Below the pieces are notes generated by a model that had not been told where the DNA came from, made no database searches, and saw only the letters and a program-made list of their open reading frames with translations. Both the position numbers and the translations under genes were made by a program. 64,000 bases of DNA from positions 6,211,333 to 6,275,332 of the forward strand of contig NW_020954713.1 in assembly GCF_900497805.2 (NCBI RefSeq). The letters run 5' to 3'. The stretch is from Vombatus ursinus (taxonomy: Eukaryota > Chordata > Mammalia > Diprotodontia > Vombatidae). Within the stretch, counting starts at the first letter, position 1. Every line of letters begins with the position of its first letter. Shown piece by piece: positions 9,434 through 20,309 of the stretch.

Positions 9434-9821
9434 TCCTATTAAAATGTGAGGCATCTAATCACACAAAGTGATTGGAGTGAATCCCCTGGTGAAAATGAAA
9501 TCAGATAATGGATGGTCAGGGCTCATTGAAACCAAACAAAGTAATTGAATCTGCCTTTTTGAGGGGTTATTTTGTGTCATGTCAACACAACACAGGCCCC
9601 ATTTCCTACATATGCCCCTTTCTTAGACCTTTGGGTTGGCCTTCCACCAGTCTGTACTAGTTACATTATCAGGCCAACAGTAACATGAAGTCATAGAAAG
9701 ACCTCTGGATTTGAAGTTACAGTTCCAATCAGAAGGAATTCTAGAAGTCATCAGATAGAAAGCATGCCTGAACAAGAATCTCTTCTACATCATACATCAT
9801 ACACACCCAAGGGGTCATGAT
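9434..9821. other. Unique sequence, no gene seen
   Basis: No recognised family over about 390 bp. The overall look is ordinary noncoding DNA. Confidence 0.35.
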
Positions 9822-9962
9822 AAGAACAGCTAGCATTAATGCAGCACTTCCATGTGGGCAAAGTGCTTTACATATAGTATCTCATTTTAGCCTCATAACA
9901 GCCCAGTGAGGCAGGTGCTACGATTAATCCCCATTTACAGATGAGAGCACTGAGGCTGAGAA
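9822..9962 (-). repeat. Ther1/MIR3-type SINE fragment
   Basis: 'aacagctagcattaatgcag', 'aaagtgctttacatatagta', 'cataacagcccagtgaggca'. Stops after the 'gcactgaggctgagaa' core. Confidence 0.75.
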
Positions 9963-9964
9963 CA

Positions 9965-10115
9965 TTTGTTAATTTAAACATTTGTTAAGCATTGTATTAG
10001 TAGTATTTATTAATTTTGTATTTTTATTAATTTTACTAATAATATGTATTAATCTAGGCATGGGCAAAAGACAGTTTCTGCCCTCAAGGAGCCTGTCTCT
10101 ATTAATGAGAAGTTC
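9965..10115 (-). repeat. L2 LINE, 3' end
   Basis: 'catttgttaagcattgtatt' and 'cagtttctgccctcaaggag' frame an AT-rich decayed middle. Confidence 0.55.
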
Positions 10116-10315
10116 CTAAATAAGACCAATGAAATCATAGATCAGATTAAAAAAATAAAGATACTATAAGATCTGTTAAGAGGAATATCCCAGTGTGGTG
10201 GCTATTAGGGAATAAGCTATTAAATTACAAAGCGCTTTTTTAAAGATTTGGAAAAGAACATATCTGCTTATTTGTGAACACCAGTACACATATATTTTTA
10301 ACTTCTTTTTCTTGT
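10116..10315. other. Unique AT-rich sequence
   Basis: Nothing recognised. It leads into the hairpin and TA tract. Confidence 0.35.
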
Positions 10316-10339
10316 CTTTTTCCCCAAAAAGGGGAAAAA

Positions 10340-10340
<1 letters not shown>
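10316..10340. other. Perfect 10-bp hairpin
   Basis: Arms CTTTTTCCCC and GGGGAAAAAG are exact complements around a five-A loop. It lies four bases from a (TA)21 tract. No promoter or gene end is nearby, so a terminator role is not suggested. Confidence 0.7.

Positions 10341-10344
<4 letters not shown>

Positions 10345-10386
<42 letters not shown>
10345..10386. repeat. (TA)21 microsatellite
   Basis: Uninterrupted TA dinucleotides. Likely polymorphic and prone to cruciform extrusion. Confidence 0.95.
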
Positions 10387-10389
<3 letters not shown>

Positions 10390-10889
10390 TTTATATTCTG
10401 CCTCCTGCCTTCTTACTAACTAGAAACAGAAATGCAAGGGATCTGATGGTAAATATGTAACAATCATCCCTCTGCCAAAAAAAAAATATGCCTAGAACAC
10501 TTTTAAGATTAATCTTATCAACATTTATTTATTGGCATTGTTAACATTTTGTCCATTGCTTTCTTAAGCCTAGACAATCAACTAAACAATAAATCAAACC
10601 CTGATTTGTTACATTCTGAAATTTTAACAATCAGCTTTCCACTTCTGAGTCTAATTACCTCACATGCCAGGTGAGAAAACTTAGAACGAGAAAAGGGAAA
10701 TGAGGCACTCAAGATTTGGCAGAGAGGAAATGGAAAAGCCAGGACTAGAACACAGAAAAGACTTTTCCTCTCTGCCATTATTTCTTGTTTTCTTTTAATG
10801 TTTTTATTGTAGGTCATTTTAAGATTAGATGTCCCACTAAAGGGAAATGTACTTCAAAGAGACCATGTGGTTCTTTGGGGGAAAAAAAA
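10387..10889. other. Unique sequence, no gene seen
   Basis: A 79-codon minus-strand open frame at 10578-10817 has no recognisable domain or splice context. Confidence 0.35.
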
Positions 10890-11045
10890 CTCCAAATTTG
10901 GAGTTAGAGGACCTGGGTTCAGATCGCAGTTGGGGCACTTGCTACTTCTATGAGATAGTTCAAATTCTCTGGACCTCAGTTTCATTGCCTATAAAACGAG
11001 TGAGACAGTTGTACTAGATAACCTCTAAGGTGCCTTCCATTTTCC
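10890..11045 (+). repeat. MIR SINE
   Basis: 'gttagaggacctgggttcag', 'ctggacctcagtttcattgc', 'actagataacctctaaggtg'. Confidence 0.75.
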
Positions 11046-11810
11046 CTAGCCTAAGTATTAACAGTTGGGGTGATGCAAATCCCTGGAGAGAAGCTCCAAG
11101 GCTTACTCTCTTCTTTCCTTTCATTCTCCCAAGTCCGGTCAGTTGCCCAGACCAACCAAGTCTTCCTTTTCTATATGTAAGTAAAGTGCAGCGCCCCCTC
11201 ACACAGACAGTTGGGGTAGTCACAGAAAACCCAGAATGTAATCACAAGGTGTGAAGGAGTATAAAGGAGGTGTTAAATCATTTTCTCCACAACAAATGTA
11301 TGAAGAAATTTCTTCATCAACTTGAGGATCATAGGCCTTGGCCATTGGATGAAGGCAACTGAAACTACATAGGAAACATCTAGTGATTGTCTAAAACAAT
11401 CAGTCATGTGCTTCAGGCTTGTACATAAAAAAGCAAGTCATGTAATAGTTTATGTTTGAGAGTTGGGAATTTTATAACCTGAGAATTGTTTGTAGAGAAG
11501 ACCCTGGAGTAAGGGAGGAGAATTCCTCCCTCCTCTTACTTCCCCTTCCTTCTCCCTCCCCACCAAAACTCCACATATATTAGCCATATAGCTTTGAAGG
11601 GGCACTCCTGGACCAGTAAGAGACATGCATCCAATGAAAAGCAGAAATAGACATTACAGACACTGATCAAGGGAGATACAGTCATAGAAAAGAGGAGACA
11701 GCTTCAAGAATCATGACCCCTGGAAATCAAGAGTAGGACTGAAGAGAGATGCAGCTAATCAAACTGCTGGGCAGAAATACTGCATACAAGAGAAACTGAA
11801 TGAAGAAGAA
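11046..11810. other. Unique sequence, no gene seen
   Basis: About 760 bp without a recognised repeat. Overlapping open frames of 69-74 codons at 11014-11254 lie on both strands and look like chance. Confidence 0.35.
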
Positions 11811-12031
<221 letters not shown>

Positions 12032-12034
12032 TGG

Positions 12035-12350
12035 AAAGACGTTCAGGCCCTGAACAAAAGGAATTATGATTGGTGCATGTGCACATGGGCCTCACTATTT
12101 TTTGTAAAAGAATGTGCCACCGATTTATTAAAGTATGTTTTGTAGCAGCTGTTATTACTATAACATCCTAGTGAATGCCTTTGTGAAGAGCTAATTGTGC
12201 CTCATCTTTGATTATTAATGGGAAGCACACCAGTGGGGGCACATGTGCTTTAGCTTTAGGAATAGCCATCCATGGAGTTACCCTGAAACCTAAGAGCAGT
12301 AGCTGCATTCTGGGAACATAGACCACAAGGGACATGCATATATTACTCAC
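12035..12350. other. Unique block, candidate conserved noncoding element
   Basis: 12105-12310 is repeat-free with strings such as CATCTTTGATTATTAATGGG, a TCF/LEF-like CTTTGAT next to a homeodomain-like ATTA core. The function is inferred only from its look. Confidence 0.35.
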
Positions 12351-12570
12351 ATCCACCCCCTCCTACATCATAACTATACAATTGGTCTCATTACTCCCAG
12401 TCTTTCCTTTCCAGTATATTCTTCCCAGGCTGATATTAATCTTTCCACAATGTAATTCTGATCATATCTTTCTCCTAATCAAAATCCTTTATTTACTTTC
12501 TAGTGGCTACCAAAAATTTTTTGAACTCCAGATTGCAAAATTAAAGATTATCCATAATCTGGCTCCAACA
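12350..12570 (+). repeat. L2 LINE fragment
   Basis: 'attctgatcatatctttctc', 'ctttctagtggctaccaaaa' and 'gattatccataatctggctc' follow the end of the L2 ORF. Confidence 0.7.
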
Positions 12571-13037
12571 TTGAGAGACTATATCTGAAGTACCACGCTC
12601 ACTTTAGGATGCCACATTTCAGAAATGACATTGATTCTCTGCAGAGTAACCAAACAAGGCAATCAAGATGGTAAAGGACCTCAAGCTAATACTATATGAG
12701 GATAGATTGAGGGGAGTGGGGGTGTTCAAACTGAAAAAGGAAAGACTTGTTATTGCCATGATAGGTATTGTCAAGTATGAGGAGTCCTGCCACATGGAAG
12801 AGGGCGTGGATTGTCACCCTTGACTCTGAAGGGTAGAATAAAAATAAATGGGTCAATTTCAAAGAGGCTTGTTGTCAGGGGGAAAAATCCCACATCAGTG
12901 AACTATTCCAAAGCACAATGAGCTGCCTCAGGAAGCAATAGGGTCTCCCTCATTGGAACTCTTACAATTGGTCAATCAACAAACATTAATAAAACATTTC
13001 TTATGTGTCAAGTATTGTGTTAAGTGCTAGAGATATA

Positions 13038-13342
13038 AATAATTATAGCTAGCGTTGATATTGTGCTTTAAGATTTGCAAAATGCGTTACATATCTTATC
13101 AATCAATCAATATTTATTAAGGACCTACTATGTGCCAAGCACTGTGCTAAATGCTATTATCTCATTTGTATTCACCATAATCAGGTGAGGCAGGTACTAT
13201 TATTATCATTCTCATTTTTAAGATGAGGAAACTGAGGCTGAGAAAACTTAAGTGATTTCCCCAACATCACACACAGAATCAGTGACATAAGTCTTTCTAG
13301 TTCCAGCATTCTACCCCCTGAGCCACCTAATTGCTCTGCTAC
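13038..13342 (-). repeat. Ther1/MIR3 SINE nested in the L2
   Basis: 'attatagctagcgttgatat', 'gaggaaactgaggctgagaa' and the head 'ctgagccacctaattgctct'. It contains another L2 3' fragment at about 13099-13155. Confidence 0.75.
13099..13155 (-). repeat. L2 3' fragment nested in the Ther1 SINE
   Basis: 'tcaatcaatcaatatttatt' and 'ctactatgtgccaagcactg' interrupt the SINE between 'acatatctta' and 'ttatctcatttg'. Confidence 0.7.
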
Positions 13343-13660
13343 AAAGAAAGGCAAAAACAGTCTCTGCCCTCAAGGAGCTCATATTCTAATGGGGGAGACC
13401 CCATATATTTAAATAAATATTAATATAATACACATACATAGTAGATGGAAGATTATCTGAGTGGCTAGCTCTAGCTGCTGGGAGGACCAGGAAAATTCTT
13501 TTGCAGATGGTGATAGTGCTTGAGGGGAGCCTTGAAGGAAGTTGGGTAATCTAAGGGGTGAAGGTAATGACTTGCTGGATACGAGGTACAGGTGATTCCT
13601 CTTCAGGTACAGGTTGAACTAGATGGCCATTGAGGTCTCTTCCTACTCTAAAATTCTGTA

Positions 13661-14830
13661 ATGAGTTTTTCCTTCATGCAAACTCTTAAAGTCTATCTAC
13701 CCCTTCAGAGAGACATTTAAGATCTGCTTTGTGGGAAGAAACATTTTCACTGACAAAATGGAGATGTGTATGAACACCCTTATGTCCTGGAGGGGAATTA
13801 TGACCAACAATTACCTTGCCAGTAAAACCAAAGGAAAGGCAATCTGGCTACTGCTCTGATTCCCTTTAGAAGAAGATATTGATGCCTGAGATAGGATGAA
13901 GCCAGCAGGAAAGTGCAAGGATCACAGAATGTGCCATCTGTAAAGTGTCTGATTGAGCTGGACAGGAACCGAGCTGATGATAGTGTAATCTTGTTTGCAC
14001 CTTGTTTTATCCTCCTACCTCAGTAATCTGAAGGGAAGGGGCATGGGAAGGGGAAAAGAATGAGGCTGCCAGCTCCATCCATCTGTAATGTCTTGTCAGG
14101 AGGGAAAATTGTTTTTTTAAGGTTAGGAGATACTAAATCACACACCAAAGGGCACACTCAAATTGGCTGCTGGAAATTGTCGCCCCTGTTACATTTCGCT
14201 TATCACATCCCTCTCAGTGCCCAGAGTATTCCCAGGCACTGGTATTAGCAAGGAAACTACCTAAATCAATGTTTATTAGATGTGACAATTATGATTTATA
14301 GTTCGGTTAATTTTAAATAAACAGAGAATTTAACCCACAGAGCAATTTAGCACTCTGTTCCCTCTGAAAGTCAACTGCTTTGCAGTAATCATCCAAAACT
14401 TTTTGAGGATGAGGTGGTTTTCCTCCCTTCTTCCCCACCTGCCCCCAAGGAATTCAATGTGTTGGGGGAAAATCCCATGGCCAGTACCCATGCTAAGATC
14501 GACCTGCCTCAACTCTCACCCTAGTAATGGTGATACATTCCTGCAGTTTTGATCTGGGGCACCCAAAATCCTAACAGATGATTTAGCTACATAGAATGGT
14601 TTCATTTAATTCACATTTGTTTTTTTTTTGTTTGTTTGTTTTTTAATGATCAAACTCTGTAAAACAATTCATGTATTTATTTCTGCTAAGGAGCTGCTTT
14701 GTCTCCATTTTTCATTTTTCCCATTAGGATTTGTTGTTGTTGTTGTTGTTATTGTTTAACTTTTGATAATGGAAGGGCCTAGCCCTTCTGGAGAACTATG
14801 ATCTGTGGGGTCAAAAAGCCAACCTTTATT
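13661..14830. other. Unique region with a candidate conserved block
   Basis: About 1.2 kb without a recognised repeat apart from T/G-rich runs at 14619-14645 and (TTG)n at 14729-14750. 14060-14345 is the most element-like part, with AATGTTTATTAGATGTGACA and GGTTAATTTTAAATAAACAG. No coding exon supported. Confidence 0.35.
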
Positions 14831-14834
14831 CAGT

Positions 14835-15058
14835 GCCTGTGTGGCATAGTGGATAGAGAAGGACCAGGAAACCAAGATGGCCTGGAACCAAGTCTCACCT
14901 TTGACACACACTGGCTCTGTGCCTTGGGTTTATCACTTAATCTCTGAGTGAGCTGCAATCCTCTATATGAATATTAGTTTCAAAGAAGGGGCTGGCCCTC
15001 ACCTGGGACATCCCTAAAATAGTGAAATCACGGGTCTAATTCCAATCCCTATCTACTG
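14835..15058 (+). repeat. WSINE-like tRNA-headed SINE
   Basis: 'gtgtggcatagtggatagag', 'acacactggctctgtgcctt' and the family tail 'ctcacctgggacatccctaa' with 'tagtgaaatcacgggtcta'. Confidence 0.7.
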
Positions 15059-15308
15059 AGTAAACTGTGCAAGTAATGTCTCTTTCTCCTCAGGAACTTA
15101 CAAGCCAATTGGAGAGATTGGAAGAGTATATATAAGAAAGAAAAATCAGTCAGATCTGAAATTTTCATCTCCCATCTCCATTTCTTTGTACAGATGATCA
15201 CCTATGTCTACTGTGTACCCAGTTCAGACCTTTGCCTTATAAAATCCCTAGCTTCTTTCAAAGAATGACTCAGATGCTACTCACTCCACAAGGCTTTTTA
15301 TTTCTTAT

Positions 15309-15555
15309 GGGCAGCTAGGGGGTGCAGTGGATACAGCACAGGGCTTGGAGTCAAGAAGACTCATCTTCCTGAGCTGAAATTTGGCCTAGGACACTTACTA
15401 GCTGTGTGACCCTGGGCAAGTCACTTAACCCTGTTTGCCTCAGTTTCCTCATCTGTAAAATGAACTAGAGAGGGAAATGGCAAACTGCTCCACTATCTTT
15501 GCCAAGAAAACCCTAAATGGGGTCATAAAGGGTTGGACATGACTCACCAACAAAA
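15309..15555 (+). repeat. Long tRNA-headed SINE (MAR1-like)
   Basis: 'gggcagctagggggtgcagt' to 'gactcaccaacaaaa'. A short duplicated TATTTCT lies on both sides. Confidence 0.9.
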
Positions 15556-15591
15556 TTGTTATTTCTCCCTCCATCTTGAAGTTACTTTGCC

Positions 15592-15662
15592 GAATCACAG
15601 AACTGGAGAGTTACAAGGAACCTCAGCAGCCATTTGATCCAACCCATAACTTTGCATTGATT
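15592..15662 (-). repeat. CR1/L3 3' fragment
   Basis: 'cgaatcacagaactggagag', 'aaggaacctcagcagccatt', 'tgatccaaccca' is the CR1/L3 end read on the minus strand. Confidence 0.55.
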
Positions 15663-15800
15663 TTGCATTTCTTTCTCTGCATAATTCTTTGATTTCTCCA
15701 GTAGAAGGGAAACTCCTTAGAGTCTGTGGCTATTTTGTTTTGGGCTTTATACCTGGCAACATGCCTTGAAAAGAGTAAGTGTTTAATACATTTTTAAATG

Positions 15801-16490
15801 TTCTTCTTTGTCAATTTTATTAAATATTTTATTTTTTCCAATTACACATAAAACAATTTTAACATTCCTTTGTTTCATATTTTGTGTTCCAAATTCTCTC
15901 CCTCCCCCTCCCCAAATTGAGAAGGCAATAGGTTATAAATGTACAGTCGAGGAAGAGACATTTCCATGTAAGTCATTCTGTGAAAGAAAACAGACAAAAA
16001 AAAAAAACAAGGAAAAAAGTAAAGAAAGTAAAGAAAAAGCATCTTTGATCTGCATTCAGGCTCTACCCATTCTTTCTCTGGAGATAGACAGGACCCTTCA
16101 TCATAAGTCCTACAGAATTTTCTCAGATCAGGGGTGGGAAACCTGCAGCCACATGTGGCCTTCTAGACCTGGGGTGCGGCCTTTTGACTGAATCCAACTA
16201 TTACAGAACAGATCCTTTTATTCAGGGGATTTGTTCTGGGAAGTTTGGATTCAGTCAAAGGGCGTCACGTGAGGACCTAGAGGGCCACACGTGGCCTCAA
16301 GGCTACAGGGTCCCCACCCCTGTCTTGGATTATTGTATTACAGAGAATAACAAAGTCATTCATAGTAGATCATCATTACAATATTTCTGTTACTGTGTAC
16401 AGTATTCTCCTGGTTCTGCTCATTTCACTTTGTGTCAGTTCATTTAAGTCTTTTCCATGTTTTTCTGAGAGCATCTGAATTGGGAGGTTG
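15801..16490 (-). repeat. L1 3' end, split by a hAT MITE
   Basis: Reverse of the marsupial L1 3' UTR: 'ccaattacacataaaacaat', 'ccaaattctctccctccccc', 'ctttgatctgcattcaggct', then after the MITE 'gtattacagagaataacaaa' and 'tctcctggttctgctcattt'. The poly(A) end is to the left. No open ORF2. Confidence 0.85.
16129..16322. mobile_element. Palindromic hAT MITE (194 bp)
   Basis: Ends are CAGGGGTGGGAAACCTG and, inverted, CAGGGGTGGGGACCCTG. The inverted repeat continues nearly to the centre: TTTGACTGAATCCAA on the left pairs with TTGGATTCAGTCAAA on the right, and CAGAACAGATCC pairs with GGATTTGTTCTG. 8-bp target-site duplication TCTCAGAT / TCTTGGAT at 16121-16128 and 16323-16330 (6/8). Sits in an L1 3' end. 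Non-coding; the whole element folds as one long imperfect hairpin. Resembles Charlie-type MITEs. Confidence 0.85.
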
Positions 16491-16671
16491 AAAGATTATG
16501 ATATAATGAGAGCAGGTACACTGTGGATTGTTTGGGTTGGGTTTCTTTTTTTTATACAATCAGTCAAGCAACTGGACATTTTTTTGAAAGAACTGATTAC
16601 TTGCTTATTTTCAAAAACATAAACTAAATTTAAGCACATATAAAATTTTTAAAATAAATTTAAAATAAATA
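16491..16671. other. AT-rich unique spacer
   Basis: Nothing recognised. A tandem 'aaaataaatttaaaataaat' lies at its right edge. Confidence 0.35.
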
Positions 16672-17228
16672 GTTGTTGTCATTGTTTATGCTTCATTTTT
16701 AAAGCGGACCAATGACAACATAGGGTAATGTCTTGACTTGCATATGAATTCAATGTGAGACAGAGTTATACAAAGTTGTCAGCCTCACTCTCTCTTTCAG
16801 AGTTGTCAAAGTAGTGCCAGGACAAATGTCAGGATGACTGGTAATGGCCTGGGATGCAGTGCATAAGCTTGGCCTCTTTGATGTCTGATCAAGATCTAAG
16901 CACACCACAACACTGCTTCAGTTGCCTTCGTGGCTGGAACAAACGGTTCTCAGCTGCCCATCATGCCAGGGACAGTCTTCACATGCTTGGGGTAGACACA
17001 CCCTAACTCACTGATGGGTTTCAGGCCCATCAGTTACCCTCAACCTGGTTTAGTCCACCTGCCAAGACAGTTTTACTGAGGTGTGGCCACTGTACCTGCT
17101 GCAGTCTCTTGGAGCCACAGGTGAGGGTTGGGTGAAGGTGGATATCAAAGGTAGATGAGCAGCCCTGAAAAGGGCTCAGAAACCCCTCACACCAGAGGTG
17201 CTAGGCCTCCTGAATACCCCATGCACTA
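16672..17228 (-). repeat. RTE-tailed SINE, near full length
   Basis: Reverse of the family also at 24801-25345 (+): tail 'gttgttgtcattgtttatgc', then 'ggtaatggcctgggatgcag', 'acatgcttggggtagacaca', 'gccctgaaaagggctcagaa', 'cctgaataccccatgcacta'. About 550 bp. The tail resembles RTE LINE ends, so it was probably mobilised by RTE. No open frame. Confidence 0.8.
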
Positions 17229-17345
17229 CTATAAATGCATATAATATGTATGGATGTATATGTGTGTATATACTCACTTGTATATTTGTATATACACATA
17301 TTTATATATGTATATATGCATACATATATATGTTCTTCATGTAAA
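17229..17345. repeat. (TA/TG)-rich low-complexity tract
   Basis: Degenerate TATG/TATA repeats immediately after the RTE-tailed SINE. Confidence 0.8.
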
Positions 17346-18174
17346 TTCACATTATGCAAATTCAACTTTACATAAAGAATTTTAAAAGAAATCCTCATTC
17401 CAAAAAAAAACTACCTATGTTAAATTCACTGTACAGTACTGTGTTCTCCCTCTTTCTATTCCTGCCCCTAGTAGTACTCCTTGACCTTGCAGTCCACTCC
17501 CCACAAAAATGAAATGAAATAAAATAAAAAAAATGCTCTCCAAGTGAAAGCAGAAGAACAAAGGTGAAGAGAGACTACCACCCTGGATACAGGATTGGTT
17601 TGAGACTTCATGTAGGGAAAGGAGACTTTTGTCCTTCCCTCCTTTTGCCCTTCCCCTGACCATCCTGATATCTAGCCCCTATATGTCTGCTCCCATCCCC
17701 TTCTTCTCCTGTCCGGCAAGGTCCCCATGTATCCTTGAACAGTGTGTCAGCCCTCTCCCTCCATGGGCCCACAGGCCCCTTCCTTCATTCTTTCTTCCCT
17801 TCCTGATGTCTGGGGGGTAAATTGACATTACATAAAATTGTTTTAGAGGCCTGCAGAAGGATCTACTTATGTAAAGTGAAAGCTGCAGAACTCTGTGTGT
17901 GTGTGTATGTGTGTATACTGTATAGACACAAACATGGGGTGAAAGTCCCATAGGCAAGTACAGACACTCTTTATACCCTCCCCACACAGTTATCCATGTG
18001 TAGATCTACTAGACACACTGGTTTGATCCTTCTCCTAACTGGACAAAGGTACAGCTACCATGCTTATCGAATTTCCAGGTAACATAGAGCTAAGAGAGAT
18101 AATGAGCATACTATATGAGAGGGTTAGCATTTAAAAGGTCTTGACACGCTGTAACATTGAGCCAAAATAGCTAA
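17346..18174. other. Unassigned sequence, possible old DNA transposon remains
   Basis: 17340-17450 and 17815-17880 both carry strings such as CTTTACATAAAG, TTACATAAAATTG and ATGTAAAGTGAAAG, in inverted relation, with TACAGTACTGTG between. This is weakly reminiscent of Tigger-type elements. A TG microsatellite lies at 17884-17920. No coding support for the frames here. Confidence 0.3.
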
Positions 18175-18443
18175 GAAGGAATGAAAGAGTTAAAAGTTCT
18201 ATTTACAAGAATAAGCTAAGAGAGTTATAGCCAAACAGCAGTTCATCCAAAAATGATTGTGATGTTTTGGTGGACTACAGTGTTAATATGAATATATAGT
18301 GTGATGATGTCACTTAAAAAGCTAATGTAATCTTAAACAGCATAAAAGTCAGCACAGGAAAGTACAGTTTTGTTTTGAATTTGAATAAATCTTTTACCTT
18401 TTAGGGAGAGAAAGAGGCAGAGATAAAGACACAGAGAGAGAGA

Positions 18444-18523
<80 letters not shown>

Positions 18524-19045
18524 GGTGATAATGTTTTTATATTCTGCCCTGATCATACTTTACTTAGTGCATTGTGTTCAGTTGTACAAACCAAATTATA
18601 CAAAGGACTTGCAAATGCTAACCTGGAAAACAGTCAGAGATGGACCTTCAGTTCAGGCAATACAAAGATCGATCAAATGAGCTGAGGATGTTTCATCTGG
18701 AAAAGAAAACTCTTAGGGAGGGCTTGATAGCTATCTTCGTTATTTGAAAAACAATAATAGGGAAAAGGGATCAAACAAGAAGAAACTGGTAGAAATCACC
18801 AAGAAACAAATTTAGGTTTATTTTCAGAAAAAATTATCTGCCAGTTGGAGCTGTCCAAAGGTGACACGGGCATCCTGCAGAAGGGGCAACCCTTCTCGTT
18901 GGAGGTATTCAAGTGAACATTTGACAAAGGCTTGTTGGACATCCTAATGAGTGAGGGGGAGGGGAGGGTTCTTCCCCATTTATGGGTTAGACTAGCTCAT
19001 CACTGAGGATCTTTACAACTTTGAAATTTGGAGGTTCTAAAAGAG
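18175..19045 (+). repeat. CR1/L3 LINE, 3' half
   Basis: 'cagcagttcatccaaaaatg', 'ttttggtggactacagtgtt', 'aagctaatgtaatcttaaac', then after (GA)n 'ttctgccctgatcatacttt', 'ctgaggatgtttcatctgg' and the end 'ggttctaaa'. Decayed. Confidence 0.7.
18432..18522. repeat. (GA)n microsatellite inside CR1
   Basis: About 45 GA units with interruptions at the left. Confidence 0.95.
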
Positions 19046-19469
19046 AGAGAGAAGTTCAAATACACACAAAATCTGAACTTACTAATGAACCATTTTATTG
19101 GATGGACCATTCCCCTTGTTTATGCCTTAAATGTTTTTCAGTGAGCTTTTGACACATGGTGAGGTACAATCATGCATTTTCAGAGTCTTAAAATTAGTCA
19201 CTTAGCTTCTAAAGCCCCTCCAAAGCTCACATGAACGATTCTGCCCAAGGCATGAATTCTTAAAATGCTATCCAGAGTCCATAACACTTGGTAGGAGCTG
19301 ACCAAGTATAAAATATGAAGCCATTTTTTCTTCCAAGCTTGATATCATCTAGGAGTTAAGTTTGCAACTTGAATAATAATGCCTTGAATTGTGGAATTCT
19401 GATTTTTTTTAATTCCAGAATTATAAGTGCAGCTTCTCAGAACCAATGAGACTTCAAAGGTCTGCAGTA
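19046..19469. other. Unique sequence, no gene seen
   Basis: About 420 bp without recognised repeats or coding frames. Confidence 0.35.
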
Positions 19470-20300
19470 CAGCCCAGACCTGAGAAGGAATCCTCTCTCT
19501 CTTCAGCATCCCTGATAGACAATGCTTTAACAGTTTTTTTTCAATCCAAGGGTAATAATTTACATCTACTCCTATTCAATTTCATCTTATTGTATTGTCA
19601 TTATAATTAGCATATATGTATATATACATATATTCAAATATACACATAAGTATGTATATATGTATACACACATCTGAATACAGCTCCATATATAAATACT
19701 ATATATACTTATATGTATATGTTTATATGTTTATATATGTTTATAAACATATGTTTATATGTATGTATATACATGGGTGTGTATATAAGGTTATTACATA
19801 TATAATATGAATATATACATAAATATGTAATACAATAATATACACATGTACACATATACACCCATGCAATATAATATACACATATGTGTGTATTATACAT
19901 ATACAGACATATGTGTATGTGTATATGTGTGTGTGCTTTCATCATCTTTCTTTCTAGTTTGATGACATCCATAATTTTTTAAGCTTGGCATAATGATTTC
20001 ATGTAAATAATTCACACACATTTTTTAACAGAATAGGGTCAAGGACAATGTCCTGTGGTATGCCATAAAACACTTCCCCCCGCACCAACATCAATCCACT
20101 AATCATCACATTTTGGGTCCAGTTGTTTAACTTGATCTGAATCCCCTTAATTAAACCATCATCTAGACCATATATACATATATATCTTGTCTACAAGGAT
20201 TTCATGAGAGATTAGATATTCCCTAACTGTGGTATTTCCTTAATCTAAGAATTTAGCAACCTAATCAAAGAAGGAAATAAAATTCCTAGAGCATGGCCTT
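19470..20300 (-). repeat. CR1/L3 LINE, RT-region remnant
   Basis: 'aatagggtcaaggacaatgt', 'cctgtggtatgccataaaac', 'ggtccagttgtttaacttg', 'tctacaaggatttcatgaga' match the minus-strand RT segment of amniote CR1. The copy at 41880-42600 has the same order. A microsatellite at 19610-19935 splits it. Confidence 0.65.
19612..19935. repeat. (TATA/TGTA)-rich microsatellite
   Basis: Over 300 bp of degenerate ATAT/ACAT/TGTA repeats. Open frames of 64 and 87 codons here are artefacts. Confidence 0.95.
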
Positions 20301-20309
20301 GCAGGATCT

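Larger units (their letters stand above)
12972..13590 (-). repeat. L2 LINE nested in CR1, itself split
   Basis: 'ttcttatgtgtcaagtattg' then 'gttaagtgctagagatata' stops at 13037. 'acaaagaaaggcaaaaacag' resumes at 13343 and runs through 'ctgccctcaaggagctcata' and 'gggaggaccaggaaaattct'. Confidence 0.75.
12571..13660 (+). repeat. CR1/L3 LINE split by nested elements
   Basis: Left part (to about 12970) reads 'atggtaaaggacctcaagct', 'actatatgaggatagattga', 'catggaagagggcgtggatt', 'gagctgcctcaggaagcaat'. Right part (about 13590-13660) resumes 'ttcctcttcaggtacaggtt' and ends 'ctctaaaattctgtaatga', the CR1/L3 3' end. Confidence 0.75.
15225..15800 (+). repeat. L2 LINE 3' region, split by a SINE
   Basis: 'caaagaatgactcagatgct' precedes the SINE. 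After it come 'tctccctccatcttgaagtt' and, beyond a CR1/L3-like patch at 15592-15662, the L2 end 'actccttagagtctgtggct' with 'gagtaagtgtttaataca'. Confidence 0.6.

Noticed and set aside
11240-11285. TATA-like 'gtataaagga' as a promoter
   Set aside because: No downstream exon, CpG island or transcript evidence.
15808-16191. 127-codon plus-strand frame
   Set aside because: It is the antisense of an L1 3' UTR plus the start of a hAT MITE.
17346-17880. Possible Tigger-like DNA transposon
   Set aside because: Inverted AT-rich words are suggestive, but no convincing TIR pair with TA flanks was found.
19616-19972. Tyr/Ile-rich frames on both strands
   Set aside because: Products of a TA/TG-rich microsatellite.
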